From Tubiluchus corallicola (lineage: Eukaryota; Priapulida; Priapulimorpha; Priapulimorphida; Tubiluchidae), in contig JAQGDQ010000081.1 of the NCBI GenBank assembly GCA_030141605.1, positions 573,945-637,944 of the forward strand: a stretch of 64,000 nt of DNA, in the 5' to 3' direction. The number at the start of each line of letters is the position of its first letter. The first letter of the stretch is position 1. The translations under genes were made by a program, and so were the position numbers. This document shows, piece after piece, positions 10,232-22,370 of this stretch. The notes below the pieces were generated by a model, which searched no databases, had not been told where the DNA came from, and worked only from the letters and a program-made list of their open reading frames with translations.

Positions 10232-12954
10232 AACTACTAGCACACGCCTTGTCTGCTAATTGCTTCCTCGTTCGGTTTACAATACACAATGCTACCTAAA
10301 TCACAATATAGGATCAACACTACTGCAAGTAATAATCTTAACAAACTCGCAAAGAGTGTCAACTCGCAAAGAAAACTATCTGCTGGTCACCGGCACCACG
10401 TTGTCGCTGCTTATTTTATGCAAACGATTTATTTCATTAATTCACATGCTTTAAGACAATTAATTTATGATCGATTAATTGCCCGACTCCGAGAGCTTAG
10501 GTTTGATCGATAGGGCAATGATGATTTCCCACACGACCTCGAACCACGAAATACGCGTTGTGAAATAGATCTTTATCTCTCGAGTTATCAAGCTAGCTTC
10601 CGCAATAAGCCTTTTCAATGTGAATTCTCTAGGTTCGTAAAGCAGATAGCGTCTTTAACGAGAATGCACTTACAATTACTTCTAATTCAGCAATGTAATT
10701 CATCACAGCAATAACAGTGATAATAGCTTTTATTAAACAATTTCCAAAGCAGTTAAGAAAGTTACGGTTCGATACTTTTACAAATAATTAACTTATGCGC
10801 TTGTGGGTGCTCACAACTAGAAGAGGTATATCGCAAATGATATACCGATCAATATTCAAAATGCTAAACTGCTACGCTCAAAACTTCTTCTACACAAAAT
10901 GCAAGTTATTACAATTAAGTTGATCCGTTATCGAAACTAAGATCATCGGAAGATTACTTAACTTGCGGCCTGGCCAATCTAACAACGGTAATTGGCCAGA
11001 TCCAGATTCCTAGTAGAGACTAAATATCAGAGGTTTGATAGACAAACGACGTAGAATTCTTCTCCACGCTGAGCTATAGAAAATGCCTCTTCTTCAAGAA
11101 CGTCTCTCTGGTAGACCTCGCAGCTCTCTCAGCTGCTTGCGTTCAGCAACCCAATCGTCAAAAACCACCCGAAAGCTCTCTGCACTGGCTTTTGAATCGA
11201 AGGTCACGTGACATGACATTCATCAGTGACACGTTAAGAGCTACTTGGCTGATCATCCAAGTTGGTACCCATTGATTCTGGTGGTACTCAATGATTCAGA
11301 GAGGACAGCGATTTATTGTACTTGTGCTGATGGCATATAGCCTGCGTCTCTGGGCTAATTATTAACAGAACGGTGACAGTCACCTACCACTAGTTTGGCT
11401 TAAAACAATAGAGCTTTTGACCACTGGCTATTGAATTCGGAAATTAGCTCTCCGTCGTACCAGTGTACTCCTAGCTAATGTGGGCTAATGATTCTTCCTG
11501 ACTGTCAAAGTTCATTTGTCGTTACATGTCTACCGAATTTATTTAATATCTCAAATCTTTGCAATCTATCAACCTCTGATCCTTTACGCATTAAATTCAA
11601 GGTACAAGCTGAGTGAGTCATTATGGTTGAACTGTATAATCTTCGTTCAAGATTGTAATTAACCTAATTCCAAATTCTTATCAATTAATTTCGTATTTTA
11701 AAATAAATTCATAACAATCCCAATTAAGTTTGTCTCGGCAACTATGTCATTGCCTGCCTTTTTATGTGTGTCTAATGCCATGACACCTAGGTTACCCTAT
11801 ATGGCTAATAACGTAAAATAATAGTCACATAAACTGGTTGCCATGGTTACTGTTTACCTCAGCAACGGCACTGATAACTAAGTTAGATTTGGAAAATACT
11901 TTTAGAAGACTTAGCTTTTATTATTTACGTGAATAAAGGAGCGACAATAGATTTGAACATGGAGAAGAGGCAGCAGTTGCTATGGTGATGATGTAATGAT
12001 TGTTTACCTTAGCAACTGTATAACATCAGCTGTACTACATGGCATTAAACGCACATTGCATGATCTGGTTTTCAAATTTCTATGTATAAGTTAGCCTGTG
12101 CATAGTCGATACAGTTTTTTACATGATTTTCTTGGAACTTGCATTTAGCACAAAAAGCGATTGTAATAAGAATTCCATCTGAAATAAATACATAAACACG
12201 TTACCTAGCATGCAACTTCAACTGATGATCAGGCTGGCTGTCCTGCACTAGTTGTTCGTAAGAGTCTTCTTTTTGTTACTTTTCTCATTTTTGACGTTTG
12301 AGCAAATTTCTTCGTCAACCTGCACTAACATGGCGTTTGGTGTTTAACCCTGAAAATTAGCACAGCCACCTATGCAGTATGCACTCTATATCATCTGGTA
12401 TAGTTAAAAACTGGCTGCCAGACTGGGCGAACAAACTCATTTTCCTGGCCTTGTTTTGTGTTTAGGTTTCCGGATTAAAAAAATCTTACTCACGTGTACT
12501 GTGAAAAAAATACTTTTTACGTGGACCAAATAAAGACATTCCTGTCGCGGTCATTTCTTAGTAATTGTGACTAACACATTATAACCCTTGCATTGCCATG
12601 CATCATAACAGCAGCAAATTTTGTATATGGATTGTGGGATTTTATATAAAAACGCTTCATTCTCGGTTATCAGGAGTTTCATAGTAATAAGAAGATTAAA
12701 ATGTTTTCTGTGTTTAAAGTAAAAGTTTGCATATTAACGAGCTTGTGGTTGGAGGGACTGTACTTACGTCTACACTCCCATCCTTTTTTATTGTTAGTAA
12801 TCGTAAATTCGTTATGTAGTGTATCAGACAAGCAATATATCATGCATTTATAAAGTCGATTTTTAATTTTTGTCCACTTGTGTGGAAGCATTGTAGTGCG
12901 AGGAATTAGAGTAAAATAGAAAATGTCCATTACAGGCAGCTTAGGTTTGTTTAT
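10232..12954. other. Spacer between the duplication copies, no gene recognised
   Basis: About 2.7 kb that is not part of the duplication. Only short open frames occur, none with a recognisable domain or splice-supported extension. Part of it (10500-11300) is less AT-rich than its surroundings, but I see no motif there that I can name. Confidence 0.5.
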
Positions 12955-13255
12955 ATAGATTTTAACAGTTCATACGAGGACCTACGAACGATCCGTGATA
13001 CTAGCTCATTAAATCTACAATGGTTAAGGCTTAAGGTCTTGGAAACTTATAAAATACATAATGGTGACTGTCCGTCATATATGTTACAACTCATTAAAAG
13101 GAATAAGTATATAGTTTTAGATACACAAGAATGTATAATTTTCGGAGCTTCAGTGTAGAAATTTTGAATAGATTACCTGAGCGCATGAGAATTGGTTCAA
13201 ATGGTCATTTTAATGTTTTTAAGAAACTTTTACTGACATGGAATGGAGAGTCTTG
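12955..13255 (+). pseudogene. LINE ORF2 C-terminal remnant ahead of copy B
   Basis: Frames carry TYKIHNGDCPSYMLQLIKR and then RSFSVEILNRLPERM, ending with FKKLLLTWNGES and a TGA at 13253-13255. This is the familiar C-terminal pattern of CR1/L2-like non-LTR retrotransposons (Y-K-I-x-N-G ... F-S-V-x-x-x-N-x-L-P-E). A frameshift separates the two parts. The copy B duplication begins at once after the stop, so the first 180 bases of the duplicated block are probably LINE 3' untranslated sequence. Confidence 0.7.
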
Positions 13256-14193
13256 AAGATGTTTTCTTTTAGTAATGTTTAATGTTCTGCTAATTTTTGT
13301 TTATATTGCTTAGCTGTATATTCTGTGCAGTACACTTCAGTACATTTCAGGGAATTACGCTTATGTAATTTTAGTTAGGCTTTATTTTAAATGTTAAAAT
13401 TAACTTCTATTGATTTTTTACTTACAGGGACAGTAGTTCATTTAAACACACTCCTGTGAATTTTTAAATGAGTGTGCACTTTCGCTACTCATTTGTCAAA
13501 GTTGTCTGATTGAACCAAGGATCAAATTGCCTCAAATGCAATTATTATAATCTTGCCAAGGGTTGTCTATGAGGTTGCTATATCACGGCTTCTTTTTCAT
13601 GTGCTTGCTCCCCTAACTTTAAAATATGGCTACGTACCTGACTAGAATTTATTTACATAAATTCAATGTTAAATCATTGACAGTCCCGTCACCATCAACC
13701 ACTTAAAGCATTTGCAACCCTACCCTCGCCTTTTCTACTATCAAATGTACATTGTTATTTATGAATTTTACCCTTTTTGTAAAAGCAAAATAAATTGCGA
13801 CAAGAGAATTACATAAAAAAAAATAAAAGCAATTTTAATCGCATTAATAATAGCATTGCAACTATAACAATCAAGAAACCACTAAAGTTCGCAAAGTAAA
13901 TCTATCTTTACGTTACACACGTGTTACAATCTAGCTATAGCCTTTTTAGATCTAATTGCCAACCATTGTCCCTAACCTGGTTATACACTTTAATTTAAAA
14001 TTAACGATCAATTATACAGTCGGTTGGTTGATTAATCAATCAAACAAACAATTTTCCAACCCAGTCAATTTAATTTCTAGATTTTAAATTCTTTGCAGCT
14101 AGGTAGTAGGGTGTATCAAATTCGAGTACATGTTAATTATAACAAGCCTTTTTCAGATATTTTATAAAATTAATTTGCATAAAACTTGTGCCT

Positions 14194-14199
14194 TTTATT
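14194..14199 (-). terminator. Polyadenylation signal AATAAA of peptide gene B
   Basis: AATAAA on the minus strand, 67 bases past the TAA stop of the copy B peptide gene, matching copy A. Confidence 0.6.
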
Positions 14200-14265
14200 G
14201 CAATGTATTTAGCAATACGGCAAACTGCAGCCAATAACAGGTCTCTTGCACGATCCATAGCATTA

Positions 14266-16162
14266 TTATCCACGTCGACCGCGGCCTCCTCTGAAACCAG
14301 AAAATCTTCTGAAGCCGGTTCTGGGGAAAAACCCGAACCGACGGAAACCAAAGCGAACAAAGCGTCTAGGAAACCCACGGTTGAAGTTGCCGTTGCTGTC
14401 GTACCCGTCAACGGTAACTACCATTACCTAAGCAGAAGAAATAATGAACGCGTGTTCAGACAAAGTCGGTTTTTATTTTATTTTATTTTTATGCAGGGCT
14501 GGATTACCGTATTGGCTAGTATAGGCTGCAGACTAGGGCCCCTCAAGCTTGGGGGAGGCGTACTTTGCATTGCTGAACAACTCACATAACCTAAAACAAA
14601 ATTTCAACTTTAAAAAGAGCCAAGAGCCCTGAAAATCCTATTTTAAAGTGGTTCCTCGTTTGAGATAAAGGATCCCTGTTTGAGGCCCTTTATTTAAGAT
14701 GAGGGCCCTCTTTATAGCGCTTTATTTAAAATATGGGGCCCACAGTTATCCAAATGTTGCTGAAATGAATATATCACAAGCGGAAAATATTCCAAACAAG
14801 TTCGAGCTTATTAGAGAGTGGCTCTGTCTTAGGGGTCCATTAATTTCATTAGCCTTTATTATTTTTAGTTATTTACACTGTTCCACATAAAATACAGGAT
14901 AAAATACACAAAAAATCGTTTTTAAATACTGCTCAGCTATAAGATGAAAATACAACTAGCAGGCCATAGCGCTTAGCCTATACTATGCAGAGGGAGTATG
15001 ATGAGTTTAGTAAAGTTTAAAGTACGGTCGTGGTGTGCAATTTAAGTCCATCAAGTTGAATGCGTTATAGAGTAAATATTCTGTTTGCTGATTGTGTTTT
15101 GTAATCCGAAATCTTCAGTATCTCACAAGATAGAGTACAATTGAAGTCTAAATTAACCTGTTAAAATGGTTTATTTTTACGACAATCTCTTTATTATCTT
15201 CGTAGATAAAATCATTGCAAAAAAACAGGATACGATAACATTCGACAATTAAAGCAACATCCCTGATGGTAACAACTAACAAGTGGACTAAACTTTCGAG
15301 AAAAAAACTTAAACACAATAATTTAATAATTTCAAAATTCAAGTAAAGGCAAAATTCATGAGATAAGGCGAATAACGCAACTTTTGACATTTTAAGTTTA
15401 AAGCTAAATGATTAAGTTAGGTGCACTATTTATTTCATTTCAGTGTTTATTACAGACTATATCTTTAGGTCCTGTAAATACATCCTTCGCAAGCCATTCG
15501 AAAAATTCCAAAATTGCTCGGTTCTTCCTTATTGTCGGAAAACAGTGTAAAAACGTCCTAGCTTCGCTTGTTTGGGAGAGATAATTATAATACCTTTCTG
15601 GAAAGAGTTAAACCGGGTTATACAACAAAGTGAGTCTAGCAGTAAGTAAATAATAGTTTATTTAAGGATGGAATATCAGCAATAAAACACGAGTCATGAA
15701 CTCCCTACTGTCCAGTAAAACAAACAAAGAAAATACACAGGAAAACACAGAACAAATTCTTTTTCTTTTACAAACGCTTCTAACTTGATAAAGGTTATGA
15801 GTTAATTTGGGGGAGGGAACAGTTTTCTTGGCGACCATGAAATTATAGAGAAATTTGCTTATCAACTGATGTGTAGTAGCGCCAATGTTTTAGAAACTTT
15901 TTAAGATACAGCTTTGACTATTATTACTCTGTTTATGATTATGATTCTGCATAGTTCAGGTTCCTTAGAAACAAATCAGCTCTGCTATTAACGTACCGGT
16001 GCCGGGTTTAGAATTAGTAATTTACTTTGGATCGGTTCTGGAATGGAAAATGCTTCACTGAAACAATAAACAATTCAACTACAATATAACAAACAAAAGT
16101 AATTTTATTAATACCGTGGCCGTAACAAGAGCTGCAAGCATGAACACCACCGAAAGCTTCAT
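14266..16162 (-). CDS. Secreted Arg/Phe/Gly-rich cationic peptide precursor, copy B (two exons)
   Basis: Exon 1 (16162-16115) encodes MKLSVVFMLAALVTAT and ends at a phase-0 GTATTA donor. Exon 2 (14427-14266) begins after a pyrimidine tract and cttag, and reads VMVVTVDGYDSNGNFNRG. It then has repeated Phe/Arg blocks (RRFVRFGFRRFG, TGFRRFSGFR) and ends GGRGRRG before TAA. The precursor is 69 aa, with one acidic residue against about 13 Arg in the likely mature part. The final Gly could serve C-terminal amidation. Relative to copy A the N-terminal half is conserved, while the Arg/Phe region differs by replacements and in-frame indels. A second reading frame over exon 2 is also open in this copy (see findings). 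The role as a host-defence peptide is inference from composition. Confidence 0.65.
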
Positions 16163-17708
16163 TTTTTATATTCTTGGCGTGTATCTGTAACAAAAAACAC
16201 GGTGTTTTTCTCAGTATAGGCAAAAATGGCTAGACTGTTGTTTTCTCTGTTTGTTAATAGATCACAAGCTAGTTAGAGTGCTTGAAGTGTTTTTAACTGT
16301 CTTTAATACTATTCTACCCTCACTCTAATCAGATTTGTTAGGGAAAAACAAAATGATTTTGCGGAAGGGTGATTTATACCATTTCTACTTCAAAGGTGTA
16401 AAAGAAGAAGCGGTTTCAAGTGTGCAAAATGTGATTTAAAAAACACAAAATCAAAAATTCAAAGTATGGAATGTAATTTCAAACGTGAATGTGAATTCAA
16501 AGTGCAAAAGGTGATTTTAAATGTGCAAAACATGATTTTCGAAAGCGCAAAATATAAAATGTAGCGCTCACCATAAATATAACACGTTTGACGATTATTA
16601 TTTTCGCCAAATTGTTGTTGCTGTTAATTTTTGTTTTTGTTGACAACTTTTTGAAGTAACATTGCAAAAATAAAAATTACCTCTAGAAATTCAACTCTTC
16701 TTCTCACGCAGAATCGTGGAAATGGTAATAGCTGCCTCTAAGACGTGTACACTACTGTAATTTCAAAAAACCTGTATCCTTTTTATTACTGTGTAATTCC
16801 TTCCAAATCCCTTAATTTTAGGTGTGGTTTTATTTTGATAAAAGATCAATTTCATCCACAAACGGGTAAACAGGATAGATTATCCGATTCAAACTTATCC
16901 AGGTAATAATGCGTTGCCTAGAAAACCAACATTACATGTTTCAACAATTTTTTGAGAGGTATTGTAAAATTGTTACAATAGTATAGACGCTTTTTGTATG
17001 TGCTGTAAATTTTACGTCTGTAATTTAAAGATGCTGTGTAATTTCCGTTAGTTCAATAGTTATTTTAGTACACATAGACATTTTTTAGAATTAGACATTT
17101 TTATTTATCTCTCTCTTAACACCAGAATTACAAGATAGACAATAAGTGCTATAGTTAATTGACAATGTATAAATAAAAGAAAGTGTCAGGGGTTGTAGGA
17201 GAAAGGTAGCGAAGAACCAATTGGTCATCAAAGTCAGCTACTCTTCTCAGATTAATGTAAATTATGAAAAATTTCATCGCGCTGCTGTATTATTATTATA
17301 ATTATAGAGTAGAAGAAAAATCACTGTTACTGAAAAATGTAGGGGAAGCAAATTATGTATGAAAGATGAGGTAACTAAATAACTAAATACACTACATGGT
17401 AAGGAAACAATATAATAAAATGAAAATATGCAATGTTACTCAACCAAATCTGTAAATTACATAACCAACTGATTAAACTATAAAACAAGGGAATCCAAAT
17501 CAGGTCAAACCAAAGAAATAATTATAATTGAAGAATCAGTAATGGAGAACAAAATATGCATGATAAAAGGAACGAATATATGGCGACATCAGAACTGCAG
17601 TAGCACATTATGACATAACAGGGCAACAAGCTAGAGGCATTACAAACTAAGGCACTTAAAATAAGTGTTGCATAGAATGTTTTTATATGTATAACATACA
17701 GCTCTCAG

Positions 17709-17925
17709 CAATTTAAACATTGAAGTTGGTAGATGGTCGAAAACTCCTTTGGAAAATAGACTTCGTTCATGTGGCCAAATACAAGACAAGGAGCATATTT
17801 TGCTAAAATGTCATAGAACGAGTCATTTCAGAACTGAGTTTAGCTTTAATAATATTGCTAATGCACGAATCAATGAATTTGGAAAATCATAAAAATTGTG
17901 TGCATTTGCTTATTGTGCAATAAAA
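17709..17925 (+). pseudogene. LINE reverse-transcriptase C-terminal remnant (copy B)
   Basis: Counterpart of 7839-8060, with the same SCGQIQDKEHILLKC cluster and a few substitutions. No polymerase core is left. Confidence 0.6.
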
Positions 17926-18529
17926 GAATGCTAAGGGATACGAGATGTATCGCCCGATAACTACAATATAATGGTTGGCACAACTAATTTTCTTGTTATT
18001 TGTATAAGGTGTAATTTGAATTTGTTTTTCGCTTGGGAACAATGTTACTTGGAATGAACTGTTTTTATGGACTATTTGTTTCGCCACAGACTCGCTGTAA
18101 CTTTTATGCAGTTGCAATAAATGTCAATAAATATCTAATTTAATCTAATTTTGATTAATACTGATACTTTAAATATTTAATGGGATCAAATTTTCAGACC
18201 TAATAAGTGTCATCCACACTCGAGCTTGGTTGCTTGCAGTTGTTCAAATCTCAATCCAAACAAGCCAACTAGCACTATCACATGGAACTAGTCATTATTA
18301 TTAATATATGAGCTAGAAAATGGCAATTACCAACCACTTGGGACAAGCATAGAGCGTTCCTAATAAAAAACTTCAAAAATCAAATTTTCAAAATCTGTCA
18401 AAAGCTGCTAAGATTACCCTTCGAATGGTATGGTGCCGCTGTTATTGTTGTTGTTGTTGTTGAAATTGCTACTGCTGCTGCAGCTAACCAGAATAACTGT
18501 TAATAGTTTCTGTACTAAATAACTTGTTA

Positions 18530-20070
18530 GTAAAACAGTTTCACAGTATATCAGCACTGGTCAACTGTTAGTAGACTCAAAGGTTGAGAGAACAGCTATG
18601 CAGTATAACAGTACCAGTTACTTCCTTCCCTTTATACAGTTGAAAACTGAAAGCTGAATATCAAAGTGCCAACTACTAGAGATACATGGTTGTGGCAGTA
18701 CTGGTATATAGCTCATTATTAAGGATACTCCTCTAACATAACACACAGAACAGGTGTATCTTAGTCAACATCAAACGCCCATACATCTTTCCTTAGCAAA
18801 AGAAGTAACTGGGAACAGAAATGCTTACACGAAAACGAAAACACCAGAAAGCAGTTTTTCGGCAATCCACCTACTAGCCAGGCTCATTCTGCTTAACTGT
18901 CATGTGAAACATTGCAAAAGGAAATGGAAATTTTGAATACATACAAATTCATGCTGTGACTCTTGTTGCTTTAACATCACTCGCATAATTGGCATCAAAT
19001 CACGTGACTGAACCGTAAAGTAAATTACAGGTCAGTATATTTATGAAAACAAACATTTTTAACAGTTCGCCTACAGACATATTGCATTGACTGTAGGTCA
19101 CACAAAGCAAAAACTCACAGCAAACCGAATAATATCGGAAATAGCCTGGAAAAAATAAATGGCTCTGTAAGCAATTCCAAGAGCTGAGAAAATGTTTTAT
19201 CTATTAGACGGCTCACTACAGTGCAAACTTGCAGCAATGAGTTTGTTTTGCAAATTCAGCCTACCTAGTAAAAAGATAGGTAAACAATCCACTTAGACCT
19301 AAATGAAAATAAAATTGGCAACTCTGACTATGTACATTATCAATTATATATATATATATATATTTATTACACCATGTAGTAATAATTATAACTATAATAT
19401 GTATAGACAAAACATTCAAATGAGATTAAAAAGTTTAACTGTACAGCAAGAGCCAATTATTTATAAAGCCATAACTTAAATATTATCTATACACATATTT
19501 ACACAATACAAATGTATGTGGGTGTACACCACAATGCAGTAACTGACTGCATTACTGTGACAATGAAGTACAAAGAGTAACATATATATTTAGATTATAA
19601 TCCCACTGCATATATGGTTGCAATTTTTAATAGAACACATCAAAGCAGACAACACAGATAATGGTTAGTAATTTCTATACTAAAGAAAAACTTGTTATTA
19701 GACACAAAGATAGAGAAAACAGTTACACTGTATAACAGCACTGGTTAATGCTTTCCTTTAATACAGTTAGGCACAGTATGCAATATAAAAATCAAACTTA
19801 ACGGAAGTGCCAACTACTAGAGTTAAATGGTTGTGGCAGTACTGGTATATAGCTCATTATTAAGCATACTTAACTAACATGACACACAAAACCGGTGTGT
19901 CCTAGTTATTATCAAAAGCTCATACATCTTCCCTTAACAATAGAAACAATAAATATTGAATAGGGACAGAAAAGCATACATGACATCAATAAAAAATAGC
20001 TTTTTTGGCAATCCACTTACTAGCCAAGCTTAACTGTCATGTGAAACACTGTAGAAGGAAATAGAAATTT
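18530..20070. repeat. Older internal duplication within copy B
   Basis: The module running from the minisatellite through gttgtggcagtactggtata to ggcaatccacttactagcca occurs at about 18530-18935 and again at about 19670-20070. The second is much closer to copy A (8640-9110) than the first. A (TA)n run (about 19338-19363) lies between the two. Confidence 0.7.
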
Positions 20071-20508
20071 AGGAAACACACTCAGAAATTATCAAGAAAA
20101 TGCACAAGGTGCCTTATCATTATATCATACAAAGACTAACAGAAATGTGAACAAATATATCAATCGTTAAGGATGCTCAAAATGATGTTCAAGAATAATG
20201 ATACTGATAAATACTAAATAATGCAAAATACCATTAAGCACAATGGCATCAATAACAGTAACAAATACAAAACAGCATAACTGACTTTTGCATAAATGGT
20301 TACAGCCCTTGTTTATTTAGCGTATTAAGCACTTATTATTCCAACTTGTTCATTAAACATTTAAATAATAGACTACAAATGTACAATGTTATGTGAAGGA
20401 AAAAAACAAAAAATTAACAAATTTGCAACTGTTTTACACAAATGATGCAAATGAAACCTTTACAGGTGCCACTGAATATTGTAAAATATGTTTTAAATAT
20501 TCAAATAA

Positions 20509-20509
<1 letters not shown>

Positions 20510-20541
<32 letters not shown>
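20510..20541. repeat. Short (TTA)n tract, copy B counterpart
   Basis: About 30 bases of TTA at the position of the 210-base tract in copy A, with identical flanks on both sides. Confidence 0.95.
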
Positions 20542-20543
<2 letters not shown>

Positions 20544-21018
20544 AGAAGCCAAAAGGGTATTAACAAATTCTTGGGGTATCTTAGGGTATCTTAGAGTATT
20601 AACAAATTCTACTTACATATGCATAAACCAAAATTCCAGTTAAACTCATATAAACGACGTACAATTTAAACCAGGAAAAAGTGCAAGCTAAATTTTTGTG
20701 AATTCAGTCGCAATGACTTGTTTGCGAAGTGATACGTTTGTGACACAGCATTACATAAGTTATGATACAAGAACTAGTGCTCACTACTGTACTACTGGGC
20801 AGGCAACTTAGCTATAGATGTAAAAAGAGCGTTGCAATAATTTTACAGTACAATCGCATTGTTTGTTGCCCCTGCCATAGCAAACCTAGACTAAAAAGGA
20901 AAAACTTCTGTAACAATTAGCACAATACATTTATGTGTGTAGAAAGTATGTAATAAATAGCCACTGCCATTCATTAGCTGATCATTAACATGTGTGCTAG
21001 GATGGCCAATTACTAGAG

Positions 21019-22370
21019 TACCCAGTGAGTACGGCAGTGAGTATGTTTTTTAAAGTACAGGGCTATCATCATTCAAAGCAAACATGCTGCTGTATACAGC
21101 CAATAGTGATTTAAACACTTGTATAATTTTTATGCCTGGAGATTTATACATCTGGCCCTCCCTCCAGAAATTTGCAAACATTTTCAGCACGCACTAATTT
21201 TATGTTTTAATAAATGAATGTGTCGGTAATGGATGACATGAAGGGGGCAGCCTTACAGTCAAATGTAAAAAACAAGACAAAATACGAGAGTAGTGACCAG
21301 CAGACAATTGCCATGGTAGAAAAAAGTAAATATGATGTGTTGCAGTTCAGTGAACCTTTCACGTAAGGGTAGCAAGAGCACAATTCACATGCTCAAGCTA
21401 GTGCATCACAAAACTACTGCCAGTTTAGTGCCATAAGAAGTTTAGTTTTGACTAATTCAGATAATTAATAATTTAGATGTCTGCAATGGTAATCCGATTC
21501 ATGACAGCCTCTTCCACGAAGACACACAAATAATTTAACTAGACAAAATCACCTTTTCAACCCAGTTGGAGCACTTTCGTTGTTACTAGAACATTTTCAA
21601 TTATTTTTAAAAATCTGTAATTTCTGTACAGTGTCTGTACAATATCCGTTACACACCAAGGCACTTCAAGTTGACAAATTAATTGACAACTGCACTAAAT
21701 TACGTGAAAATATTGGTTTAATTAATGATAAAAGATGCAACTCACTGATATTCACTTAATACACATGTATAAGACATTTATGTACAACATTTTACAGCCA
21801 AAAAGGTTAACAAACTTTCAAAAAAAATATTGATTTTTTTTCATTAACGGTGAGAAGCAATGAAAATTAGAAGCCTTTTACTGCCATTTCCCAGTAATTC
21901 TAAATACAACTTTAAAAAAGATCCAAAAAAGATCAAGAACTCTATATTGTAAATTCCAAACAAAGTCCTCATTATCAAGGTTAAATTGATAGAGTTCATA
22001 TATAGCTGAACCTTAATCAAATCAAACCTTATTAGCACAAGACTTTACTGCATCAATAAATTTAAACAAACTGCAAATTTATCCTCATGACAAACTGTAG
22101 CAAATAATCACGGTCTACTAGATCAGTCATTAAATGAATTGCACAAACTCCTTCAACGTGTGTTCTTCATAAATTTTTGTTCTTAATAATAACGTAATAC
22201 AAATAAATATAGATACAAGTAAACTACATCATCATATAGCTTTCTTATAATGTCATTGACCTATCATAGGTATATTCTGAAAAGGCAATGCATGGACTAA
22301 AACCATAGTTGTCCTTCTGGGTTATGTTTACAATAAATTAACAAATACAGAATACGCACATCGTATGTGA
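21019..22370. other. Intergenic / PABIR 3' region, nothing recognised
   Basis: AT-rich sequence between the end of copy B and the PABIR stop codon. I see no gene. No AATAAA on the minus strand lies close to the PABIR stop; the nearest usable variant, ATTAAA, is near 21717-21722. The PABIR 3' untranslated region is probably contained here. Confidence 0.45.

Larger units (their letters stand above)
13255..21018 (+). repeat. Segmental duplication, copy B
   Basis: Direct-orientation partner of 1189-10231. It lacks the 1.8-kb retroelement fragment and the extra 227-bp intron unit. It has its own 270-bp stretch at 13560-13830 and an internal older duplication (18530-18935 against 19670-20070). It retains the peptide gene and LINE remnant, plus shorter forms of the minisatellite and the (TTA)n tract. 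Confidence 0.9.
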
